Positions 10,992-22,590 of a stretch of DNA of 64,000 bases are shown here, in pieces (the first letter of the stretch is position 1; the number at the start of each line of letters is the position of its first letter). Where the stretch lies: the NCBI GenBank assembly GCA_011317545.1, contig WUJK01000004.1, positions 2,418,001 to 2,482,000 of the forward strand, written 5' to 3'. The notes under the pieces are model-generated. The model worked only from the letters and a program-made list of their open reading frames with translations. It did no database searches and was not told the DNA's origin. The position numbers and the translations under genes were made by a program. Source of the stretch: Coniella vitis (taxonomy: Eukaryota; Ascomycota; Sordariomycetes; Diaporthales; Schizoparmaceae).

Positions 10992-12921
10992 CTAGATCGC
11001 AGCTTTCTTGAACAAGAGTTCCTTGGACGGGTCAGGGAAGCACTAGGCAGGTGTACAAGTCAGTCATCGCTCAGGATCGACACACACATATATACTATGC
11101 AAGGATAATACTCACAGCGCCTGCCATCTCAAAGTTCTTGTACCTCTCCGACTCGCCATCGGGCAGCTTCAAATCGTAGTCGAGCACCGCACGTCCGACA
11201 ATCATCTTGATTTCGTTGGCAGCAAAGAAGCGACCAGGGCATGCGTGGCGTCCGTAGCCAAAGTTGAGCGCAAAGGATGAAACGCTGACAAGCTGGTTAG
11301 TGGCAGCGGCAGCAGCCTTGCCCGATCCCTTGAGGTCGAGGGATTCGCGCATTCGGTACCAGCGGAAAGCATCGAATTTCTCTGGGTTTTCAATAACGGC
11401 GGGGTCGTGCATGTGGTTGTACGAAGGCACTTCGATAATGCATCCGGCGGGAATGACCCGGCCGTCAGAAAGAGTAAAAGACTTTAGGACTTTGCGATTG
11501 AAGGAAGCTGCGTGGAATTGTAGAAAAAGAGACCATTAGCAAATGTGAGTGGCTATACAAGATTTTGTTATGAGGGCCAAAGTGAGCGCGTTTTTGCAAT
11601 GACTTACACCAGCCTAGAGGGTAGACTCTCATGATCTCCTTGAGAAAACTGTCGAGCTTCTTCATCTGTTGCAGCGCACTTGTTGTAAAGGTTCCGTATT
11701 CATTCAAGGCTGTCCGCACTTCTTCGCGCAGCTCGGGGATGAGCTCGGGCATCGCGGCAAGAGTGTAAAACGCGTTCGTGGTGTTGATCGATGTCGTATG
11801 GATAGCAGCAAAGGTCAAGCCCAATTGGGTTTCCGTCAATTCTTGAACAGCCTGCTCACCATACTTGGCTTGTCCGTCATCCAGCAGCCACTGCAAGATG
11901 TCATCTGGTTTCTGAAAATCCGGGTCATCCTTGATAGCCTTCTTGCGAGCCTCAATCAGGGGCCTGATGAAGTCTTGCGCCCGCTTGATTCGAACCTTGA
12001 GTGCCTGGACTTCTGGGAGATTGTTCGCCTTGGAAGGGCGATCGGCGGGCTGTAGCGCACTGATAGCTTGCGTGGCAGTGGTGACTTCAACAGTGTAGTT
12101 GATGCTCATGTCAACGTAATCTTCAGTTCGGCAGAGTTCAGGTCCAACAAAGATGCGTCCCGAGACCTTGCTGACAATACGCAGGACGTGGTTGTTGATC
12201 GGCACGGCTGTCCAGTCCGTAGTTGGGAGGATTTCTTCACGGAAGGCAAGGTCGACTTCTTCGGCCACGACAGGGTTCAGACGGTCTGTGACATTGTTAG
12301 CCTGCTGTGCCGAAACGGTAGCCGTTGATTAGAGTTTCGGATTTCTTACTGAGGGCTGGGGTCAAGTCTTTCTTGACCACGTGGGGGATAATCTGGCGAT
12401 CTGACCTGACATCGGTGTAGGCTGGGTACATGATCTTGCACTGCTTGTTAGCAATACTGACAGCAAAAGCTCAGAGCGCGCAAATCATATATACCTCGTC
12501 GATTGCGCCGCTGAAGCTGAGCACGTCGTCGGGCAGGTCCTTGAGTTCACCAAGAAACTTGGGGCTGAGCACGACCATTGGAGATTCTGGACAAAAGGAG
12601 ATGGTCCCGTTAGCTTCTGTCGTTGACAAATGCGACGAAGATCGGTTTACCTCGGTTGGTGGTGATCCTGAAAGCGCCTTGCTTGATGAATTTCTCATAA
12701 CCTTGAGCGTATATTTCCTTTGCATTGTACAAAAATGCCGTCATCCGCTTGCTGTCATCGCCAATATCGCTTCTTACCAAGGGAAATTTGCTGAGAGGAT
12801 CCTGCTTGAACAAAGGCTGCATGAACCATGCTGCAGCAAAAACGAGCAGCGCCGACAAGACAAACGGCCATTGTGCCGAGAGCCGCCCTATAGAGGCGGA
12901 GGCGACTTCGGCAAGCGCCAT
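10992..12921 (-). CDS. cytochrome P450 monooxygenase (ent-kaurene oxidase-like fungal group)
   Basis: Six exons (12921-12651, 12586-12495, 12440-12350, 12285-11608, 11507-11116, 11042-10992) join in phase to 524 aa. An N-terminal hydrophobic anchor (WPFVLSALLVFAAAWFM, about residues 18-34) implies ER membrane attachment. Class-defining motifs are present: I-helix TFAAIHTTSINTTNAF, K-helix ExxR as KEIMR, the PERF-like FDAFRWYRMRES, and the haem loop FGYGRHACPGRFFA with the ligand at about Cys467. The pattern resembles the fungal CYP group around ent-kaurene oxidase and related secondary-metabolite P450s. Substrate cannot be read from sequence. No terpene cyclase, PKS or NRPS lies nearby, so it is an orphan P450 in this window. 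The exon 3 acceptor is the least certain: AAG or CAG three bases apart would add or drop one Gln. The 51-nt last exon is supported by phase and a GTGAGT donor. Confidence 0.88.
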
Positions 12922-14813
12922 GGTGATCTGATGGTTGCTTTTGCTATGTGTTTCAAAAAGCAGGCCGTTTATCTGCTGGAAGGTTCAGTGCTATCCTTCA
13001 GCAAGGAGGAAAGGGTAGGGTCTAGGACGAATCCCAATTGCGAGAGGAGGGGGGCATGGAGCAAATAAATACCCAGGTGCCGGGTTGGGTGGCACCGTTG
13101 CCATGTCACAGACTTGTGCCAACGGTTCTCCTGGTCTGCAGCCTAATGTGTCAAGTTCCAACGACTGCTGACTGTTGGATCGAGTATGCAGCGAGTCATA
13201 ATTTCCTCCTTAATATGACTAGGCCAAGCTGTGTCGGACCAATAGGGAGATATGTGTTTGCGTCTGCAAAGCATCTGCAAAGAGGATTCGGGCTGCGCCA
13301 TACGGTCCCCATAGTAAGATAACAGGAGGGACTGGTCGCCCGACTTACTGGTACAAAGTACTCGGTTGTCAGACAGCAAAAAGACACGTCGTGAATCGCC
13401 CTCACGGCCGGTGCAGCCGGAGCAGCGCTCATCCGTGCTGGTAGGACGGCCTTCGGGCTCTCGGTAAAGGCCGGCGCACTGTTTGACTTGTCAAGGAGCA
13501 GCAGCGTATTCGTATCCGCGCTGGCGGCCGCAGCCATACACTACAAGACGATGCATTTGGCTCGGCACCAGCTCTGCATCGCCACCAGCAACGGCTTGTT
13601 CATTTGTTTGATGCATAGCAAGTTTGCCGATCGTATATAAGCAACGTGCTGGCCGCGTTAGGTAGGTGTACTATGTATGATCCTACACACACATCCCTGG
13701 CTTTTGCTGCAGGATTTGGTGAGGGCCCATGGAAGCGATCGCCAATCTCCTTGGCCGTCGTACTCGGTCCTGGGCTGGGGCAGGATGCAAACTCTGCAGG
13801 CTCTGGTCCTTCTCGAGACCAACATGCAGGGATGCGGCCGCCAGACCGTGCGGCAAAGCGGTGAGTACTTGGCACAAGTTCGCGTGCTGCAGCATTTGAT
13901 GGCCCAACCTGCAGGCCTTCTTTTTGATGTCACGGCGTCTTAACTGGCCGCCGCCGACTGCCATGCGGCTCGTGGCTGACGGAAGCCATGAGACAGTTGA
14001 CAGATCACGTGGGCTTGTGAGGCTCGTCCGTTACTTTGCTTCCTGTCGCGTCACGAGATTTCCAATCCAATACTTTCTTTGCCCCTCCCCTCGAGATGAA
14101 TGTGAGCCACATCCACAACCACATCCGTTGTTGTTTCACGAGTCGAGTCCGCGTACAAGTCGCCGGCCGCCGCACTGTGGCCTAGCCTCGCAGCAATGGT
14201 TGACGGTTGATAAAGGGCAAAAGCAATGGCGGCGGCTGGTAATGCTGGGAACTGGGACCCGGCTGTCGGGGTACAGTGATTGCTACTATAATTAGCTTGT
14301 CTTTTTGTGATGAGCAGCTTCTGAAATCCCATCTCGGTTCCGTCGAGCGTCTTGATGTAGTTGAATATCAGCTGCAACTTGACTAAGCTATTGTCTTTGA
14401 CTCTTGCAATACATTGAGCAGCTGCTGGGGCTTACTACATAGTATGTACGTATCTGTACCTGCCTCAAGAATGGAACACAACATGACCGCCACCGGTCCT
14501 TCTTACATAAGGATTCGTGTGACGATTCATAGTACGCAGTGCACCTTTAGTAATCAGTCTGCCAGCCTGCCAAATATCAAGGCGTGCTTACATAAGTAAT
14601 GCTTCTGCCTGCCGTGAATGGCCCCACGGGCTGCAGCGCAGCAGCAGGCAGAGCTTCCATTGCGACAGCTCTCCCAACCGGGAGTCAACGTCAGTGCCAG
14701 CCATATCAAACAATCCAATCCACAAACCATCGCCGTTCCTCCATCCATCCATCCGCAGAGTACAATCCCCTCCCCTCAACATCACAGCAAACTTTTGGTT
14801 CAAAACACGCAAC
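12922..14813. promoter_or_regulatory. divergent promoter region (P450 / Rpn5)
   Basis: About 1.9 kb between divergent starts. It contains CCAAT-type pentamers (near 14057-14065 and 14710) and two TACATAGTA-class 9-mers (13669-13677, 14436-14444). A 113-codon minus-strand frame at 13196-13537 was considered and not accepted. No convincing gene. Confidence 0.55.
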
Positions 14814-16387
14814 ATGGCCACTGCATCGTTGAGACCCGACAAAGACTATTCTAAGGAAGTCGACCAGCAAATTCCACAGGCAGAGCTGCTTGCAAAGGTG
14901 CGTCGATACGTCCCGGGGCTGCTCGACCATGACCTTGACCAGTACTAACTTGAACAACGCGTCCTAGACCAATCTACAGGGTGCCATCGAACAGCTTGCG
15001 CTCCTAGAAAAGCAAACACGCCAAGTATATTCCGCCCCAACGTAACTGTCCTGTTGCAAGTCACAACATCCTGACATTGTGACATTGTCCAGGCCTCCGA
15101 TCTCGCGTCCACATCACGCCTTCTCGTTGCCATCGTCACACTATCGAAAAATGCAGGCGATTGGGATACACTTAGCGACCAGGTCACGGTTCTCTCCAAG
15201 AAGCATGGCCAACTCAAGCAGGCGATTCAAAAAATGGTGCAGACCGTCATTGACTTCTTGGGAGATATTTCCAACATCGACAGAAAAGTCCAGGTCATTG
15301 AGACCCTGCGCACAGTCACCGAGGGCAAGATATTTGTCGAGGTCGAGCGAGCCCGCGTTACCAAGATCCTGTCCGACTTGAAGAGAGACCACTATGGCGA
15401 CGTCAAGGCTGCTCGTGACATTCTATGCGAGCTGCAAGTCGAGACCTTTGGCTCCATGGACCGCAAAGAAAAGACAGAGTTCATCCTGGATCAAGTCGGC
15501 TTGTGCATACAAACTCAAGACTGGACCCAAGCCGGCATTCTGAGCAGAAAGATCAGCACCAAATACCTCCAGAGCGCCGAGGACGCCACACCTCTGAAGT
15601 TGCGCTACTACGAGCAGCAGGTCATTTTGGCCAAGAGCGAAGATAGATACCTTGACGCATGCAAGCATTACCGCGAAGTTCTTGACATTCCTTCGGTGCA
15701 AGAGGACGAGAATCTGTTCAAGGCTGTAAGGTTTTGGTCTACATGCTCCTTTCCAACCGACATGTGTCACTAACATCTATGCCTTAGACTCTGGCCCGCA
15801 TCATCTACTTTGTCGTACTGGCACCCCATGACAATGAACAACATGACTTGATGCACCGCATCAAGGCTGATACACGCAACTCTCAGGTGCCTCTTGAGGC
15901 CAGACTGTTGGAGGAGTTTACTGTTCAGGAACTGATGCGCTGGCCTAACGTGGAGCAAATCTACGGACCTCATCTGTGCCAAACCGACATCTTCGATGCT
16001 CAACTAGGCACTTCTGCGGATGCCAAGGCAAATCAGCGGTGGCAGGACCTCCGCAAGCGTGTCATTGAGCACAATGTGCGCGTGATTGCCAAGTACTATA
16101 CTCGCATTCGCATGGACCGCCTCACACAACACCTTGATCTCAGTGAAGAGGAGACGGAGAAGTACATTAGCGAGCTCGTCACCTCCAAGATGGTCTACGC
16201 CCGCATCGACCGCCCCGCCCGCGTAGTGAGCTTCGCAAAGCCCAGGAGCGTCGATGATATCCTCAACGAGTGGAGCTACAACATGAAGGACCTGCTCAAC
16301 CACCTGGGCAAGATCGAGCATCTCATTACAAAGGACGAAATGATGGCAAGCATTCAGCCGTCAGGCAAGAAGGGTGCAAAGGCTTGA
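14814..16387 (+). CDS. rpn5: 26S proteasome regulatory subunit Rpn5 (PSMD12)
   Basis: Four exons (14814-14897, 14968-15024, 15093-15725, 15788-16387) give 457 aa, matching human PSMD12 (456 aa) closely. The N-terminus KDYSKEVDQQIPQAELLAK, the central KRDHYGDVKAARDILCELQVE helix pair and the C-terminal PCI winged-helix region (about 260-430, with EEETEKYISELV and the RPARVVSF strand) are Rpn5 hallmarks. Rpn5 is a PCI scaffold subunit of the proteasome lid that positions the Rpn11 deubiquitinase; in yeast it is also shared with the COP9 signalosome. All introns have GT/AG ends, and intron 1 carries an ACTAACTT branch site. It is divergent from the P450 gene and upstream of the serine hydrolase on the same strand. 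No anomalies. Confidence 0.96.
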
Positions 16388-17093
16388 AGGGGGTTTCCTG
16401 ATTTGGCTGTCTGGGATATGTATTACACAAAGTAGTTTGGCGTTCGGATTAGACCTGGGAGCATCTTCTACAACCCCGGGTGGAATTGGCATTGATGAGT
16501 AAAATGGAACGATAATACCAATCTATGGACTTGTGTGTCTGGAAGAGAGTTGCCGCCCTGGTGGTTGCAAGTGTCGGTTTGTTGGCGCGTACGTGATCAC
16601 TGATTGTGTGAATATTGAGATTTCTCAACCTCAGCCCAGGCCATAAATTGTATATATCGTAGAGCTTGTTATTTCCAGGCATGTTGAGAACCCCCCTCGG
16701 AATCCGCACCTGGGTTCGAACTTTGGCGAGCCGCTGAGGGAACACAAATCATTTGGGCATTTGATCGGTATCGGCCGGCGGCCTGGGAGTGGAGCCGGGG
16801 GCCAACTGGTGAGGTCAGGCGCCGCGCCGTCCGCCTGCGCACCCTTCCTACCATCCATTGTCTTGCGTGGTTCGTTCATCTGTTCACGCTCACCTAGCTG
16901 GCATTCGGGTTTGGCCCTTCTTGGTCCGTTGGATTGATCTCCAAAAGCTGGCATATTGATGTCTCTCCGCTTGCGACTTTTACTGTCACATTTCAAGCCA
17001 CAGCCAACACTCGTATCATCCTCGCTATCAGCGCCACCAGCAACACCACCACCACGACAACTTCACGCTTCCCCTCATCGGGCTTGTACGGCC
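16388..17093. promoter_or_regulatory. Rpn5 3' region and promoter of the serine hydrolase gene
   Basis: About 700 bp. It includes a possible in-frame N-terminal extension of the next gene from 16956/16959, discussed there. A GGTTCGAAC T-arm-like sequence at about 16712 does not fold into a tRNA. Confidence 0.5.
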
Positions 17094-18039
17094 ATGGCTG
17101 GTGACGCGGCTACCACGACTACCGGCGCAGTGGGTGCTACCAGGGCAGCAGCTGCCAAGGACGACGGCATGCGAGAAGTGCGGATACTGATGCTTCACGG
17201 TGAGTTGATACAGGTTCATGTTGCCCCCCCGCCCACGATCCAGCATAAGAACGCAAAGCTAACGCATGCACCTCACCTTCTTCTTGCAATGAAACGAAGG
17301 ATACACCCAATCCGGGCCCCTCTTCCACGCCAAGACGCGTGCCGTTGAAAAGACCCTCATCAAGGCCCTCGCCCCTCTCAAGGTCCGCCCAGCCCTCATC
17401 TATCCTACGGCGCCCAACCGGCTCTCGACAAAGGACATTCCAGGCTACTCGCCCTCCAACGCGGAATCCTCGGACGATGCTGAAATGGACGCCTGGGCCT
17501 GGTGGCGCAAGGACGAGGCGACCGGGGTGTACCGCCTGTTTGACCAAGGCATGCAACGCCTGGCGCAGGTGATTCGCGAGGAGGGCGGCGGGCACGTCGA
17601 CGGGGTGGTGGGGTTCTCGCAGGGCGGTGCTTTTGCGGCCTTGGTGGCTGCTGCGTTGGAGGCGGAGCGAGCGCCAACCACCACCACCACCACCACCACA
17701 ACACCACCACCACCACCGCCCTCGTGGCTCGACGCCCTCCGCGAGGCCAACAACGGCAGGCCGCTGAAATTTTCTGTCGTCTACAGCGGGTTCCATGCCC
17801 CGCCTGCGGATCTGCAGTGGCTGTACGAGCCCAGGATCAAGACGCCGACGTTGCACTTCATCGGGAGTCTGGATACCGTTGTGGAGGAAGGACGCAGCCG
17901 GGCGCTTGTGGCGAGGTGTGAGGATCCGCTTGTTGTGGTGCACCCTGGAGGACACTATGTTCCTGTGAGCAAGGAGTGGGTGACGCCGTTGGTTGGGTTT
18001 TTGAGGCGGTGGTGCGAAGATGATGCGGATGAGAGCTGA
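17094..18039 (+). CDS. FSH1-family alpha/beta serine hydrolase
   Basis: Two exons (17094-17199, 17300-18039) give 281 aa. The fold opens with REVRILMLHGYTQSG, the N-terminal strand and oxyanion loop of the FSH1/ovarian-cancer-gene-2 family. The catalytic triad is visible: Ser142 in GFSQGG, Asp227 in GSLDTV, His254 in HPGGHYVPV. Between strands, residues about 167-180 are a Thr9-Pro6 tract encoded by an (ACC/CCA)n microsatellite at about 17678-17720, probably a variable surface loop. FSH proteins are small serine hydrolases of mostly unknown substrate, and some act in secondary-metabolite clusters. An in-frame ATG at 16956 (or 16959) would add about 46 residues rich in Leu, Arg, Ser and Pro that resemble a mitochondrial presequence; which start is used is undecided. 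The intron acceptor GAAG|GATAC restores the HGYTQSG motif. Confidence 0.88.
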
Positions 18040-20900
18040 AATGAAGCTGGGCTGGGCTGGGCTGGGCTGTCATGACCCTTGTGCTTTTGAGCAATGGTGT
18101 AAAGGTGATGGCGATGTTTGTTCCATTGCCAACCCTGACATCACGATGGCTCTCGCAGACTGCAACACGAGTCGACGGGTGACGTTACAGGTTGCTGTTG
18201 GGGGTTATACAATGCACAGTGTAATAACCAACTCGAGTACTTTTGAGGAAGGGGTGCGGGGCGCAAAATAGACACATCTATCAACCTCCAGACCGTCTCA
18301 CAATACCTCCCAGCGCAGATACTGATACCTTTTTCAAATTCGCAGCCATCCAGACCGCGTTGATTGTGTATCTCGTTCATTCTACTGCGCCATTGTTGGT
18401 CCAGGGTTTGCGGTTGCAATCCTTTCTTCCTTGGTCAAGGTCAAGTTAAAGAGACCATAAGAAAGCCACGGCTTCAGTGGCCCGACTATATCCAGATCAG
18501 TTTGGGTGGCATTAAGCATAAAGTTTAGAGTGTTTTGGTGCATATAGTAAACACATTCACGAATCGATAGCCCATTTCCCGTCTGATGATTTGCAGAAAT
18601 GTTATCTTTCGATACCCAGTTACATTGCAGTAGTACATGGAGTCCTTCAGATGCCCATATGCCTATCGCAGACTTTGTTTGCCCTTGGGAGTTTTAGATA
18701 AATTCATCTCCCTTTCATCCATCGGGCCGTTGCGCTCGATCGATGGGTGAGATGGTCCGCGAAACATAGTAAATTAATTGATCTTGGTTTCGATGCCAAG
18801 AAGAGAGCCCTCCACTTGAGAGGGGCAGGAGGTTACTGCTGTCAAAGGGCTAATAATACATTGGTTGCCATTTTACTTTGATATGCTACTCATTTTCGTG
18901 GCTGGCTTGAGCCTCGGAGTGGGGGGCCGGCGCGGCTGTCATTTTGCGGCCTGGGGGTTGGCCTTCACAAAGCTGGTGCTCAGGTACATGGCAATGTAAC
19001 ACATCATACGTACAATACAATGATCATCATTCCATGGGATTCTTTAAGCCGCGTTTGACTCTGGTACATGCGAAAGAAGAACTCGTGGCAGACTCGTTGC
19101 TCCCGCTTGATGCAAGGGAGACAGACTCGTTCCCACACACCTGCGCTGTACCTGGCTTATGCCTCACTTTGCGTCATGGGGCGTGCGTGTTGCGTTTTGA
19201 GTTTTGTTTCTTCATCTTATCTTGGGTAGTTCTTTCAGCACGTACTCTTACTTGGCTGACGGAGGGACTGTTCCAGCTGATGTGATTTGGAGATGAAAGA
19301 GTCACTGACAGCAACCACTTATTTATCAGCTTCCGAAAACAACCTTTGGAAACAGGAGGAGCAATAGAAGATCTCGGCAACTGTGCATGCTAGAATTTGA
19401 CCAAGAAGGAGCACATCCATGCTCACTATGTAGCGTGAGCGTGAGCGAACGGAATGCATCGTCGATGGGCGGTCCTGTTGTTACTGTGGTGACTGCTTTT
19501 ATATGATTACCTAGTCCTCATAAGTAGCACCCGCTCAGCTGGTGTGGGCGGGAGAATGCTGACCGGGAATGTTGAGAGACCAACTAAAGAAGAAGAAAAA
19601 AAAAATAAGCAATGGGCACCTCGGCGGCGATGCCGGTGGGCTGGGTGTAACTGTGGTCTGCACGTTCTTGTCGCAATGAGATTCCAATCTGACCTACCCC
19701 GCAATATTAGTGGAGCCAGAGGGTCGCTCTTCCGGGCAAGTCAGGGGTAAGGCGGAATAGGGGTCTATAGATTCTGCCGCCCGCCCCCCCCCACTCCTCC
19801 CCTCTTCTGTGTGTTTTGCAGCCTAATACATAGTTGGCGGGCAGCCTGGCTAGAGGCTTCCTTCCCTTGCATTACTATGCAAAGGGTAGATTTCAATGCA
19901 ATCCGACTACACGAGTTGCAATGAAAATGGAGACTTGTTGAGATGAAAACTGAAATTGGGATCAAGGATGGGTGGGAAAATCACTGTTGCCACGATGGAC
20001 GATCACCCACCAGTGACTAACAAGTATATAGCAGTATAGTACTACTAGGTAGAAGAAGTCGTTGGCCGTTGCCCAACGAACAAGAACCAACGCCCGCGCT
20101 TGTTCGCCGCGCAATTTCCCCCACAGAGGTCATCCGCCACTGCTACAAGCGTTGATGCCTTTCGGCTCACCTCGTGGCATGGCGCACCGGGTCACTTGCC
20201 AGCACGCTGGACTGGTCTGGGAGCTAGACAATCAACGGTGCCACTTGGATGGCAGCACGGCAGGATGGCAAGCAATCTGCAGGAACAATCTGCCGACGCT
20301 GCCAGCGCCAAGTACATAGTCTGGGCCGACGCACGGGTACTTGATACTATCACAATATAGTCAGGCACAACTAGGCACAAGCTGGCGCAAGCCACAGGCT
20401 CTTGAAGCTTATTACAAGCTATCCTGTGTAAGGGTTAAGCATCTCGGGAGGTGAGGGAGCACAGAGCATTGGGCTTGCGTAGATCAATCTCATGGCGAGA
20501 GGCGGCCTGCTAGAAGTACCCAAGTACATAGAAGGTATCTAGGTAGTGGCTTACTATTACATAGTAGCACAGGCTAGCAGCCAAACTCCCGGGCACGGGG
20601 GGTCTGTGTCAAGCCGCCAAGACTTGCTGCTCGCTGTGCCGCTGCTCCTAGTGTGACGTGCAGGGAGGGGCTGGCCCCATTTCATCACTGGCTCGATCCT
20701 ACAGTGCTACAGTACCCCGTTCTGCCCGTTGCGAGGGTCCGCGGCAGAGGCTATGGGAGGAGTCAAGGAAGGCGCGAACCCACTGGGACGTCGCGAAAAT
20801 CGGGCAAGAGCTCCAGCAAAGGACCGGGCAGATAGCTTCGGCGCCAGCAGCTACCGAATAATCACGAGGTGCCGGAGAGGAAGGCAACAAGGGCTACAGA
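18040..20900. other. long intergenic region, no gene seen
   Basis: About 2.9 kb with only short open frames lacking family features. A GGGCT tandem repeat follows the upstream stop codon (about 18047-18068). A 9-C run lies at 19784-19792 and a TACATAGTA motif at 20558-20566. Structured or non-coding RNAs cannot be assessed by eye. Confidence 0.5.
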
Positions 20901-22590
20901 CCACCTGGGCAAATCTGTGCCCTCTTCTTCACCACCGCACCGTCAGCCCGCCCGTCCGGCTCTGGCATTCCGCACCATCCAGTCACCGGCCTGGCCTCCC
21001 TCTTTTTTGTCCTCCTCGTCTGCCTCTACCGCCACATACACACGCGCGCGCTCTCTCTCTCTTCTTTCCTTCTATACACACAAGGAGCCCTCAATCGGCA
21101 CCTCGGTACTCGTTCCTCCTCCTCTTCTCCATCCTTCTGTCTTTTTCCAGTCTCTCTGGCGTGTAGCCTGTCGACGCACCATTGTCTTCCAAGTCTCCAA
21201 CCGACAGACAGTCTGCATTGATTACCACAACCACGCACTCGAACCCGAGCGATACAGTGACGAGACAAGCACATCGACCACTGGCGTGCGCATTTTGGCT
21301 GTGCAGCGGAACCGCGGGCCTGTCAGCTTACTTGCTCTGCCCGGTTGTGCCCTGGGCGCCCGTTGAGGGAATCCCCGCGTCATCTCTGGGCTGAGAAGCG
21401 CTGCGATTTCCAGCTACTACATCTACACGAGCCTGGCACGGGCACCGCTCTCCTTCTCCCCTGCCCTGCCCGCCCGTTTCCTTGGCACCCGCCACTTCTG
21501 CTGCTGCAGCATCGTCATTCTCAATTCCAGGCTAGCGAGCCACTTAATAAGACGTCAAGTCAGCAAGCGAAAACCACCAACAAGGTTTTATTACGATTAT
21601 TAGCGGTGGATCAACAATCAAATCCGACTTCCGAAAGCGCTGCGAATTTTAAACGCCATTTCCACCCGTTTTCCTCTTCCACCTCCTTGCGCCCTCGACT
21701 TTCCCGTCCATCTCCACCATCGCCAAAGAGCCGACGTCAGTTCAAGCGTCCATCACAAATCACTCGACCCAGTCTCCAGGCCTTCGGGTTCCCGCTCCGC
21801 GACTCCAAATCCATTCAAGACCCCTTATCCAGCAAACCGCAGCTTACCCTACGACGTCCTGCTCGCTTTTGAAGCCGGCCGTGCGCAATTCGAAAAGCAC
21901 TCGTTTGTTCAGACCCGCGATACACTCTCCTCCATTACTGTGGGATCGGTCGATTTGGCGCGTGCGATACGACAGAGCAAACCTTTGTTTACTTTGAGCT
22001 GCACTGCACTGTTTTCTAGAGTTAAAAAAGTCCGGCGTCAAACCAAGAAGAACAAAAGCGACCAGAGATTTGCGGAGCATTCACAAAGCATTCCATTCCA
22101 TCTTGGAGCCGCTACCGCAACAATCGGTAAAACGCGCCTTTCGCGTTTGAGATTGCGTCGCTGTTAGTCGCTGCCTCCCTGTTAAAGCTACAAGTTGGAG
22201 TTTTGAGAAACGCGCTGCAACTGTCGCATTCTCGTGTAGTGACTCGTTCTGACAGGTGGCTAGCGTCCCTCCAACGACAGTACTACGCCCACATTCCCGG
22301 TTCTGTTTCTAGGCAGCGTCTGTTTGGCGTTTCCTGCCAACCATCAACCCGCGTACGCTCTCAAGCCTCATCTTGCGAACCAGCCGGCGGGCATCGGAGA
22401 AGCACCTTCTGCATTCATCCACGCCAATCCTGCACAACTTTTGCGCATCTCTGTCCAGCTTCTGGCATTTGAAAGGGCCTCGGAAAAGCGGGAAGACCCC
22501 TGAAACGATCGAGAAAAAGGACGCGCAACCACCCGCCGTTGCCCCTCTCTATCGCCGACCACAAGTCGACACAGATTTATTTAAGTCACA
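20901..22590 (+). promoter_or_regulatory. long pyrimidine-rich promoter/leader of the Pal1 gene
   Basis: A CT-rich block (about 21035-21160, with CTCTCTCTCT runs) resembles the transcription-start region of highly expressed fungal genes. About 1.4 kb then separates it from the Pal1 ATG. Several short ATG frames lie within, so the mRNA may have a very long 5' UTR with upstream ORFs. Leader length is inference. Confidence 0.4.

Noticed and set aside
13196..13537. 113-codon minus-strand frame, Ala-rich, with a GTAAGT site inside
   Set aside because: No family resemblance, no plausible following exon, and it lies in the divergent promoter region. Composition alone is not enough.
16670..16745. 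GGTTCGAAC sequence resembling a tRNA T-arm (B box)
   Set aside because: The flanking bases do not pair as a T stem, and no acceptor or anticodon arm could be found around it.
21345..21872. 175-codon frame in the Pal1 leader
   Set aside because: Low-complexity Ser/Pro/Arg sequence in a CT-rich leader with no domain. Better explained as 5' UTR or promoter.
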